Below are positions 6,458-12,408 of a stretch of 12,408 bases of DNA, piece by piece; the first letter of the stretch is position 1; each line of letters opens with the position of its first letter. The translations under genes were made by a program, and so were the position numbers. The stretch is from CAYSHJ01 sp964589725. GTDB taxonomy: Bacteria > Planctomycetota > Planctomycetia > Planctomycetales > Planctomycetaceae. The notes beneath the pieces were generated by a model. It made no database searches. It had not been told where the DNA came from and worked only from the letters and a program-made list of their open reading frames with translations. Location of the stretch: assembly GCA_964589725.1 (NCBI GenBank), contig CAZPUJ010000742.1:1-12408 (forward strand). The letters are read 5' to 3'.

Positions 6458-7597
6458 TTAGGAATCCGCCGTGTGTACGAGTCGCCCGGCGCGAATCGTG
6501 GCAATGACCTTCCAATGTCCGCCCTCGCGTTGCTGACTTTTCACGTCCATGAGCGGTTCGCCACTGTCGTACCATCGCAGTAATACGAGGTCGGCGCGGG
6601 ATCCGATTTTCAGCGATCCAATCTCATCGGCGAAACCGAGAATTCGCGCGGGGGTTGACGTCACTGCGGCAAAGACGTCGCGCTCCGACATCCCCGCTGC
6701 CCGCAGCTTCGACATGACGAGCGGCAGATCATGGACGGGAGCCTGACCGATGTGACCACGTTGCAGATCGGTCGAAATCGTGTCGGGAGCAAAGCCGTCC
6801 TGCACGGCGGCCTCGGCCACATGGAAGTCGAACGAGCCGCAGCCATGGCCGACATCAAACAAGATGCCGCGGTCACGGGCGTCGCAAATCGCGGGAAGCA
6901 CATAGCCGTGCTGGACAATGCAGTGCGGCGTGCTCCGAAAGCAATAGGTGACGACATCTCCGGGCCGCAACAATTCCAACTGGTCTTCAAGCGGCCAGTC
7001 TTCCTGGCGACGCAGGCCGAAGAGAATCGGTAACCCTGTCGCTTCGGCCGCGAGCAGGCCGCGGCGAAGCACTTCGCGAGGGTCGGTCCGCCCGCAGCAG
7101 CGGTGACTCGTGTTGACGGCGATCCCCCAGATGTGTCGGCGAAAGCGTTCGACGGCAGCGACGCAGGCCGTGACGTCAATTGTGTCGAGCCGCTCGAAAC
7201 AGCCACCCGGTCCCACTTCACCGGTTGCCGAAAGGTTGATCGCCAGCAGGACGTGCGTCTCCGAACGCTCGATGGTTTCGCGAACGTACGCATCGATCGT
7301 GTTCGCCCCGGCGTCGCCTTGGGAAAGCACTGTGGTCGTGCCGCGGGCCAGAACATGCCGATCGGGATCGACTCCGAAGACCGAGCCGGAGCAAGCCGGA
7401 TGAGCATGGAGATCGATCAACCCTGGCAGCAGCACGCTATCGAGAAAGTCGAGAACACGGGGACCGTCCCGGATCACGTCAGCACCGACTGCGAAAATCC
7501 TGTCGCCACGAACTGCCAATACACCGGGCGAGTCAAGTCCGGTGACAGGACAGACGACGCGCCCGGCCCGAATCAACAGGTCATAGCAATTCTGCAT
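6458..7597 (-). CDS. Amidohydrolase superfamily enzyme, COG3964-like
   Basis: A 379-residue metal-dependent hydrolase. Residues 5-60 form the usual small beta domain (DLLIRAGRVVCPVTG), then VLLPGLIDLHAHPA gives the HxH metal motif at His64 and His66. FDVGHGCGSFDFH (His251) and PDTISTDL (catalytic Asp277) are hallmarks of the COG3964 group, often misannotated as dihydroorotase. The C-terminal SLKIGSRADLVLL returns to the beta domain. Work on this group has, as I recall, shown hydrolysis of acetylated alpha-hydroxy acids such as acetyl-mandelate. That makes the downstream mandelate-racemase-type gene a meaningful neighbour. The position where relatives carry a metal-bridging Lys (GIKVR-like) reads GIAVN here, with Ala160, so metal binding may differ. 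No signal peptide is seen, so it should act in the cytoplasm. The start follows the propeller gene stop by 51 nt without a strong ribosome binding site. Confidence 0.88.
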   Translation of the reverse strand: MQNCYDLLIRAGRVVCPVTGLDSPGVLAVRGDRIFAVGADVIRDGPRVLDFLDSVLLPGLIDLHAHPACSGSVFGVDPDRHVLARGTTTVLSQGDAGANTIDAYVRETIERSETHVLLAINLSATGEVGPGGCFERLDTIDVTACVAAVERFRRHIWGIAVNTSHRCCGRTDPREVLRRGLLAAEATGLPILFGLRRQEDWPLEDQLELLRPGDVVTYCFRSTPHCIVQHGYVLPAICDARDRGILFDVGHGCGSFDFHVAEAAVQDGFAPDTISTDLQRGHIGQAPVHDLPLVMSKLRAAGMSERDVFAAVTSTPARILGFADEIGSLKIGSRADLVLLRWYDSGEPLMDVKSQQREGGHWKVIATIRAGRLVHTADS

Positions 7598-7648
7598 GTC
7601 GTCAAATTTCTCGCGATTCGGGTTCGCCGATCATTCCACGATTCACTC

Positions 7649-8941
7649 TCAGGGCTTGCGCACGTCGAGGCACACGATTTCATTGTCGTCTCGCAAATAC
7701 AACATCCCTTGAGCCAAGGCTGGGGCCTGCCGTGTTGCGCCGAGGATTGTCTCTCGCCCGATTTCGTCGTAGCGTTCAGGCGACGCCCGCGCGACCACCA
7801 GTTCGCCTTTGATCGTCGTGATGAACAACTTGCCGTCGGCGGCGATAAGGTTCCCTTTGCCGAAGCGAGCTTGTTGCCATTTCCGTTCTCCCGTAGTCGC
7901 ATCGATGCACGTCAGATGTGTGATCGGGCCGGCGCCACCGACGTTGTCCATGCCGTATAGGAATCCGTCCAACAGCATCGAGGTTTGCCACTCGTTGCGG
8001 AGGACACTCTTAGTGCCAAACGAACTCCAGACCTCGCTGACCTCGAACGTGTCGGACTTCGGCTTCAAGGCAAGCAGCACGCTGCCATGATCTTCGCCTG
8101 ACGAGAGAAAGACGTCCCCTTTGATTTCGAGCGGCGTCGTGATGTTGCAGTCGAAGTTGGTTTTGAACGGGTAACGCCACAGCAATGTGCCTTTCGCGGG
8201 ATCAACGCCAAGGGCCGAGTTGCCGGTGAACGCCACGATTTGCTTGCGGCCTCCGACGTTCAACAGCGCTGGTGACGAATACCCCGCCGGATCTTTGCCG
8301 GCGGTCCAAAGTTCTTTCCCAGACTTCGTCTCAAAGGCCACGAGCGTCCCCTTGGCCGCACCGGCCGTGACGATGACCTGCTCACCCACCACCAGCGGAG
8401 AGCAAGCCATGCCGTACTCGGCTTCTTTACCGGAGAGTTCCTTGAGGACGTTGTGCGACCAGAGTTGTTTGCCGTCTTGGAACTTGTGCGCCGACAAGAT
8501 CCCTTCGCCGGTGAAGACTAAGACGTGATCGCCAGCGATGGACGGCGTCGCGCGCGGGCCGTTCCCCATCGCGTTGCGATATTCAGGAGCCAACGGTGCT
8601 TGCCAGATTGCCTCGCCGGTCTTCGCATCCAGCGAGATCAACCACTGCTCTCCTTCGCGCTGTACCAGCGTCAACACTCGGCCCCGGCTGACCGCCAGCC
8701 CCGACATGCCGACTCCGCCCGGCACTCGCCACACTTCTTTCGGCCCTTGTTCCGGCCAGCGGTCGAGCAGCCCGGTTTCGCTCGACAGGCCATTTCGCTG
8801 TGGGCCGAGGATCTGCGGCCATTCCCCCTTCGCGTCCGCTTGAGCGCTGAGCGGTGCAGCGTTGATCGTCAGCACGAATGCAACGGCGACTCCGAACAAC
8901 TGACTTTTTCGATGGCCCAACAGGCTGCGCGCGACAGACAT
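7649..8941 (-). CDS. Secreted PQQ-binding-like beta-propeller repeat protein
   Basis: A 430-residue protein with a signal peptide (RKSQ, then a hydrophobic core, likely cut after SAQA near residue 35). The mature part opens with GEWPQILGPQRNGLS, the typical start of planctomycete PQQ-like propeller proteins. Blades show the repeated pattern of a small residue pair, DxxTG or DxxKG, and a Trp: SLDAKTGEAIW (103-113), KFQDGKQLW (153-161), FETKSGKELW (203-212), GVDPAKGTLLW (245-255) and CIDATTGERKW (345-355). Such propellers resemble BamB and quinoprotein dehydrogenases, but nothing here proves PQQ or metal binding, and it may be a scaffold or binding protein in the periplasm. GAGGAG (8947-8952) lies 5 nt before the ATG. 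It is followed by the amidohydrolase with a 51-nt gap, suggesting a shared transcript. Confidence 0.92.
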   Translation of the reverse strand: MSVARSLLGHRKSQLFGVAVAFVLTINAAPLSAQADAKGEWPQILGPQRNGLSSETGLLDRWPEQGPKEVWRVPGGVGMSGLAVSRGRVLTLVQREGEQWLISLDAKTGEAIWQAPLAPEYRNAMGNGPRATPSIAGDHVLVFTGEGILSAHKFQDGKQLWSHNVLKELSGKEAEYGMACSPLVVGEQVIVTAGAAKGTLVAFETKSGKELWTAGKDPAGYSSPALLNVGGRKQIVAFTGNSALGVDPAKGTLLWRYPFKTNFDCNITTPLEIKGDVFLSSGEDHGSVLLALKPKSDTFEVSEVWSSFGTKSVLRNEWQTSMLLDGFLYGMDNVGGAGPITHLTCIDATTGERKWQQARFGKGNLIAADGKLFITTIKGELVVARASPERYDEIGRETILGATRQAPALAQGMLYLRDDNEIVCLDVRKP

Positions 8942-8973
8942 GGCGACTCCTCGGTTTGGCGTTGAAATGCGAA

Positions 8974-8998
8974 TCGCGTTTCCGTCCGTGAAACGCGA
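8974..8998 (-). terminator. Perfect 9-bp hairpin between ABC operon and propeller gene
   Basis: TCGCGTTTC (8974-8982) pairs with GAAACGCGA (8990-8998) around a 7-nt loop. On the minus strand it lies about 48 nt after the membrane-subunit stop and 32 nt before the propeller start. The following bases are only moderately T-rich, so it may be a weak terminator, or a leader element of the propeller gene. Confidence 0.5.
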
Positions 8999-9046
8999 GT
9001 GACACTTTACCGAACCGAGGGAGAATTTCCGCCCCTCGCCCCTGCC

Positions 9047-10624
9047 CTATCGATTTCGACTCCAGGTCAACGCCAGCGGGGCAATCGCCAACGGTGCCAC
9101 GACCAGCGCCGCAAAACATATCTCCATAACGCCCAACATGAGCGGCCGAGCGGGATGCATCACCCCGTCGAGCACGATCAACCCACTGAGCACCGCCCAC
9201 ACACTGAACGCACTGGCGACTGTCGGCGATCCAATCAGTCCTCGACGCCGGGCCACAACGAATGCCCAGACCGTTCCCAGCGCGATCGCCACTCCGAGGG
9301 CAACCCCAACTCCGCGTTCAAACGGCAGTTGAGCCTCTTTCGGCAACGCATGCCTCGAATACATCGTGGAGCCCAACGTGAGTGCGAATAGCCCGCAGAC
9401 CAATTGAACCAGTAGCCAGGAGCGTCCGGTCATGGCCACCGAAGCCAGAACTGAAACGACCGTCCAGCAGCCCAGTAACATCGCCGGGAAATACCACCAA
9501 CCCATGTTCCGCAGAACTTCGACATCCGGAATCCCTCCCTTCGCAAGGAGAATCGCCGAGAGAATCACACACGGCATCGCCCAAATCCCCCACGCGATCA
9601 ACGTGCTCTTCGCCAAGACCTTGAGAATCACCCGTGACATCTCGGCGGTGGCCAACGGACGTGTCGCGAGGAAATGTCCCATCTTGAACGATGTGTCGCT
9701 GGTACCGAAGTTACCCAGAAACAAGCCGACAAACGCAACGAACGACAGCGCCTGACCGCCACCGACAAAGAGCTCGTACAATTGCCGCAGATCGCTTATG
9801 GAGATGGCCCAGATGCCCAAACCAATCGTCATCCCGAACAGGACGATCACAGGCAAGGCCCAGCCCTTGTTCCGCCACTCGAGCCAAAAATGCGCCGCCG
9901 CGGGAGTTTCGAACGGAGGTCCGATGTCAGACGGCGGATCGAACACGCGACCGAACCAGGCGACGATGCCCAACGACGGCAGCGACTCGCCGCAGCGACG
10001 ACGAGCGACTCCCATCACAGCAGCGTAATACGAAAGTCCCGCGAACGTCAACAACGCCAAGACCTCTCCGGGAGTGACCTCGATCCACAGATGAGTCGGC
10101 ATCGAGAACATCGGCCCGACCCGCGACTTGAGCCAGAGTCCAAACAAAACGCCAACCGCAACGACCGCAATTGGCTGCCACGCCGATTTCTCTGTCGACC
10201 AAAACACGGCCTGGATGGCCGCGACTCCCACGGCCGCGAACAGAGCTGGTCCCCACAGCGGCCAGTTCAGACCGAACATCGCATTCAGACAGGCCGTGCC
10301 CGCGAGACTTTCGAGGGCCATGAGCACCATCGCCAGCAACATCTGCCAAGCCACGATCGACGACGTGGGGATCGGCAAAGCAAACAGCCGCGATGGCTGT
10401 CCCGGAGCGTCCAGCATCGCTGTCCCGAATGTAAACATATTGATCTGCACCAGGATGAAGTGCATCACAAGCATGCTGGGATCACCAGGATCGACTCCTC
10501 CGTCGAGTCGCAGCGCGCCGAGCAGAAACACCGGCAGTAGATTCGCCCCCAGCGCGAACGCCAACAGTTTCCAACGTCCACCCGTCAGCATCTCCCACGT
10601 CATTGCCACGGGAACGGATCGCAT
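9047..10624 (-). CDS. ABC transporter membrane subunit, ABC-2-like, about 12 membrane segments
   Basis: A 525-residue, strongly hydrophobic protein. Clear membrane segments include LLAFALGANLLPVFLLGAL near residues 20-38, segments around 85-110, 125-140, 150-165 and 185-205, and more in the second half such as WALPVIVLFGMTIGLGIWAI, with a final pair at about 470-515. About 12 segments arranged as two sets, split near residues 215-250 by a soluble stretch (RVFDPPSDIGPPFETPAAAH), suggest two fused ABC-2-like halves. The gene lies 108 nt after the ATPase on the same strand, which makes it the likely partner of that ATPase. GAGGAG (10633-10638) is 8 nt before the ATG. No sequence feature reveals the substrate. 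Related repressor-ATPase-permease operons are linked to envelope stress and cell-wall antibiotics, but that is only a family tendency. Confidence 0.85.
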   Translation of the reverse strand: MRSVPVAMTWEMLTGGRWKLLAFALGANLLPVFLLGALRLDGGVDPGDPSMLVMHFILVQINMFTFGTAMLDAPGQPSRLFALPIPTSSIVAWQMLLAMVLMALESLAGTACLNAMFGLNWPLWGPALFAAVGVAAIQAVFWSTEKSAWQPIAVVAVGVLFGLWLKSRVGPMFSMPTHLWIEVTPGEVLALLTFAGLSYYAAVMGVARRRCGESLPSLGIVAWFGRVFDPPSDIGPPFETPAAAHFWLEWRNKGWALPVIVLFGMTIGLGIWAISISDLRQLYELFVGGGQALSFVAFVGLFLGNFGTSDTSFKMGHFLATRPLATAEMSRVILKVLAKSTLIAWGIWAMPCVILSAILLAKGGIPDVEVLRNMGWWYFPAMLLGCWTVVSVLASVAMTGRSWLLVQLVCGLFALTLGSTMYSRHALPKEAQLPFERGVGVALGVAIALGTVWAFVVARRRGLIGSPTVASAFSVWAVLSGLIVLDGVMHPARPLMLGVMEICFAALVVAPLAIAPLALTWSRNR

Positions 10625-10653
10625 GATGGTTGCTCCTCGCCCTCGCTCGTAGT

Positions 10654-10722
10654 GACCGCATTCATGCGGTCGATTTCCAATCTCACGTCGTGACGTCTAA
10701 CTCCGACCCGATCAATCGGGTC
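10654..10722. repeat. Paired 7-bp hairpins between ATPase and membrane-subunit genes
   Basis: GACCGCA (10654-10660) pairs with TGCGGTC (10665-10671) around TTCA. GACCCGA (10705-10711) pairs with TCGGGTC (10716-10722) around TCAA. The stems share the GACC/GGTC ends and a 4-nt loop size, and GTGAC or GTCAC flanks each outer side, so they look like an inverted pair of one repeat family. Within the operon this may lower expression of the downstream subunit or end some transcripts, giving different amounts of ATPase and permease. Confidence 0.7.
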
Positions 10723-10732
10723 ACGACAAGCT

Positions 10733-11635
10733 TCAACTGAGAATCCGCGACACGAAGATCTCATCCAGCGTCAGCGCGTCATCGCCGACAACCGTGGCAC
10801 CAATCGCTTCGGCCGCGCGGTGCAATTGACCGCTTTCGCCGCTGCAAATGTACGTCCACTCGGCACCCTGCCCCTCGAACGAGAGTGTTCCCACCAGCGA
10901 CGGCGGCCGATCGAACGTCTGACCAAACCGCAGCGTCACGCGCCGATGCGTCTCTTTGATTTCGTCCATCGGGGCGGTGAGCAGGATTCGCCCCTGATGA
11001 ATGATGGCAACTCGATCCGCGACCCGCTCGACTTCGTCCAACAGATGCGACGAGAAGAGAACCGTCCGCCCCTCGTCGGCGATCGTGCGGATGATCGCAC
11101 CCAAGATGTCGCGCCGCACGACGGGATCAAGGCCCGACGACGGCTCATCCAAGACGAGCAATTCCGGACGATGTGTGAGAGCGACCAACAGCCCCGCTCG
11201 TGCTCGCTGTCCTCGCGACAGATTCTTGATCCGCGCGTTGCTGTCGAGATCGAACGCCTCGCGTAGTTCTTCGGCGTACGCTTCGTCCCAATTCGGAAAG
11301 AACGCCTGCGTGTACCGCATCAGTTCACCGACGCGCATCCAGTTCGGCAGGTCGCGATCTTCGGACAGATAACCGATGCGGCCCAACGTGCCAACCGGAT
11401 TCTGCACCGGGTCGAGGCCGAACACCTGCACGGTTCCCGATTGCGCCTTGAGCATCCCCAGGATGTGTTTGATGAGCGTCGTCTTGCCGGCTCCGTTGCC
11501 GCCGATCAAACCGAACACGCCGCCGCGCGGGACTGTCAACGAAATGTCGTCGAGTGCCGTCTTGTTGCCGAACTGCCGCGTGACCCGGCGAATTTCCACG
11601 ATCGGCGGAGCGGAAGAGGGGAACGGCTCGTGCAT
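10733..11635 (-). CDS. ABC transporter ATP-binding protein, YtrB-like
   Basis: A complete 300-residue ABC ATPase. Walker A GGNGAGKTT is at 45-53, the signature LSRGQ at 139-143, Walker B LLVLDEP at 159-165, the D-loop SSGLD at 166-170 and the switch His at 197. The usual Q-loop Gln is replaced in GYLSEDRDLPNWM (about 88-100), a feature seen in the YtrB-like, GntR-linked group. A C-terminal extension of about 80 residues follows the ATPase fold. It powers the adjacent membrane subunit at the inner membrane. The start at 11635 lies 4 nt after the repressor stop, and its GAGGA motif (11644-11648) lies inside the last codons of the repressor, so the two are probably translationally coupled. An upstream in-frame start at 11716 would lie in the repressor gene and add residues unlike the family. 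Confidence 0.95.
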   Translation of the reverse strand: MHEPFPSSAPPIVEIRRVTRQFGNKTALDDISLTVPRGGVFGLIGGNGAGKTTLIKHILGMLKAQSGTVQVFGLDPVQNPVGTLGRIGYLSEDRDLPNWMRVGELMRYTQAFFPNWDEAYAEELREAFDLDSNARIKNLSRGQRARAGLLVALTHRPELLVLDEPSSGLDPVVRRDILGAIIRTIADEGRTVLFSSHLLDEVERVADRVAIIHQGRILLTAPMDEIKETHRRVTLRFGQTFDRPPSLVGTLSFEGQGAEWTYICSGESGQLHRAAEAIGATVVGDDALTLDEIFVSRILS

Positions 11636-11639
11636 GAGA

Positions 11640-12068
11640 TCAGTCCTCTTTGTGAGTGGATTGCATGGTCGCGTGGCGTTGCTGCACAAGCTTGACGACG
11701 TCATCCAAAGCCACATCCATGTGCTGCGCTTCGGCCAACAACGTGTCGATGCGCCCGGTCAGAATCCTGACTCGTTCTCGGCGAGCCAACGGCGAGCCTT
11801 GGTCGGAAACGTACGTCCCAGCGGTGCGGCGCTTTTCCACGATCCCGACCGCTTCCAGCTCGCGGTACGCGCGCGCCACCGTGTTGGGATTGACGAGCAG
11901 CCGCTCGGCCAACACACGAATCGCCGGTAGTTCTTCTCCCGCGGCCAATCGCCCAGAAGCGACCAGATATTTGATCTGGTTGACGATCTGCTGATAGATC
12001 GGCACGCCGTCATTGGGGGGTAATGTGGATTTGCACGGCTCGCGTCCCTTGTCCAGACGACTGATCAC
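11640..12068 (-). CDS. GntR-family transcriptional regulator, YtrA subfamily
   Basis: A 142-residue repressor-like protein. Residues about 20-90 are a winged helix-turn-helix of GntR type (GVPIYQQIVNQIKYLVASG, then LPAIRVLAERLLVNPNTVAR, then ELEAVGIVEKRRTAGTYV). A short helical tail of about 50 residues follows. Such a short tail without a ligand domain is typical of the YtrA subfamily, which dimerises and usually represses its own ABC operon. The ATPase starts 4 nt after its stop. The frame can be extended to a TTG at 12101, but that codon lies in the promoter. GTG at 12068, with AGAG 6 nt upstream, or the adjacent GTG at 12071, is more likely. The signal that releases it is not visible. Confidence 0.92.
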   Translation of the reverse strand: MISRLDKGREPCKSTLPPNDGVPIYQQIVNQIKYLVASGRLAAGEELPAIRVLAERLLVNPNTVARAYRELEAVGIVEKRRTAGTYVSDQGSPLARRERVRILTGRIDTLLAEAQHMDVALDDVVKLVQQRHATMQSTHKED

Positions 12069-12078
12069 CACCGACTCT

Positions 12079-12102
12079 ATTGTATTAGTTAAATAATACA
12101 AT
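12079..12102. promoter_or_regulatory. Operator palindrome for the GntR/YtrA regulator
   Basis: ATTGTATTA (12079-12087) and TAATACAAT (12094-12102) are exact inverse copies around GTTAAA, so 22 of 24 bases obey the symmetry. It is strikingly AT-rich against its GC-rich surroundings. It covers the -10 element of the operon promoter and ends 8 nt upstream of the paired GTG start codons, the ideal place for autorepression. Binding by the adjacent regulator is inferred. Confidence 0.85.
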
Positions 12103-12120
12103 TGGTAGCGAGCTTGTCAA
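12093..12120 (-). promoter_or_regulatory. Sigma70-like promoter of the repressor-ABC operon
   Basis: On the minus strand, TTGACA (12120-12115) is followed after 16 nt by TATTAT (12098-12093). The -35 is a perfect match to consensus and the -10 differs at one base. Transcription should start near 12086, leaving a leader of about 15-20 nt. The -10 lies inside the operator palindrome. Confidence 0.8.
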
Positions 12121-12408
12121 CCTTAAAGACAGAGGGCCTCTCCGTGTCACTAATCTCCCGTCGCAGAATCAGCGGCGTCAACGTCCGAGCGGCGAAAACA
12201 ATTGCTCGGGTGGGTCGAGCGGTAGCTCAATGCCGAGGCTTACGCGAGTGCCGGCGCGGCGAAAAGGGGACGCAGCTCTTTAATTGCTTTCAAGTGAGCC
12301 AGTGGGGGTCTGAGAACTGGCCAGGTGATTGGTGCAACAGACTCCCGTGGCGAAGCAGTAATCGGCAACCCAATTGGCATGAAGAGCGTGCTGGCAACGG
12401 TGTATAGT
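12121..12408. other. Non-coding right edge with RNA-like stems
   Basis: No convincing gene is seen in these 288 nt. An open plus-strand frame crosses the area but starts inside the divergent promoter and matches no family I know. Stems include CCGAGC (12185-12190) with GCTCGG (12204-12209), GAGC (12217-12220) with GCTC (12225-12228), and a 9-bp helix of 12304-12312 with 12338-12346 that contains one G-U pair. This may be the start of a structured RNA or mobile element that continues past the edge. Confidence 0.35.

Noticed and set aside
7103..7960. 285-codon plus-strand frame
   Set aside because: It spans the antisense of two recognised genes and the gap between them, so it cannot be a single conserved gene.
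9674..10540. 288-codon plus-strand frame rich in Arg, Gln and His
   Set aside because: It is antisense to the membrane-subunit gene, whose hydrophobic codons read as polar residues on the other strand.
12211..12245. GGTAGCTCAATG segment recalling a tRNA D-arm
   Set aside because: The stem order is reversed (GAGC-GGTA-GCTC), and no acceptor stem, anticodon arm or TTCGA T-loop can be placed around it.
12102..12407. Open plus-strand frame of about 100 codons at the right edge
   Set aside because: It starts inside the divergent operon promoter, has no ribosome binding site, and its Arg- and Trp-rich translation matches no family I know.

Overview
The window looks like chromosomal DNA of a GC-rich Gram-negative-type bacterium, most likely a member of the Planctomycetota. 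This rests on the mix of gene types: a secreted PQQ-like beta-propeller with the W-P-Q...G-P-x-R-N-G opening, an inverse-autotransporter-type surface protein, a CpaF pilus ATPase and a YtrA-type ABC operon. The many palindromic intergenic repeats also fit. The assignment is inferred from family knowledge; no rRNA or marker gene is present to prove it.

Left part (1-2377). The 5' end of a cpaF/tadA-like secretion ATPase gene runs off the left edge on the minus strand. A plus-strand stub follows. It starts like an ABC-transporter ATPase and stops exactly where the Walker A loop should form. Next is a complete RhlE-type DEAD-box RNA helicase, whose leader holds a strong hairpin. The 406 nt after it are non-coding, with a 104-nt nested palindrome and a tandem 18-nt repeat.

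Centre (2378-5120). The most notable gene encodes an 814-residue exported protein. It has a signal peptide, a Pro/Gly-rich spacer, a beta-barrel resembling those of intimin/invasin-type inverse autotransporters, a linker, and a right-handed beta-helix passenger built from about nine coils of roughly 24 residues. It is a candidate cell-surface adhesin or carbohydrate-active protein. A non-coding, ATGACGAA-rich inverted repeat follows it.

Right part (5121-12120). Six genes lie head to tail on the minus strand. In transcription order they are: a YtrA-type GntR repressor, an ABC ATPase (starting 4 nt after the repressor stop), a large ABC membrane subunit, a secreted PQQ-like beta-propeller protein, a COG3964-type amidohydrolase, and a mandelate-racemase-type enolase-superfamily enzyme. 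The first three form a classic autoregulated exporter operon. Its sigma70-like promoter (TTGACA, 16 nt, TATTAT) overlaps a near-perfect operator palindrome. A hairpin separates this operon from the last three genes, which may form a small catabolic group: the amidohydrolase releases an acid from an ester or amide, and the enolase-superfamily enzyme acts on an alpha-hydroxy or sugar acid.

Right edge (12121-12408). No convincing gene is present. The sequence has several stems, including one with a G-U wobble, and may be the start of a structured RNA or a mobile element cut by the window edge.
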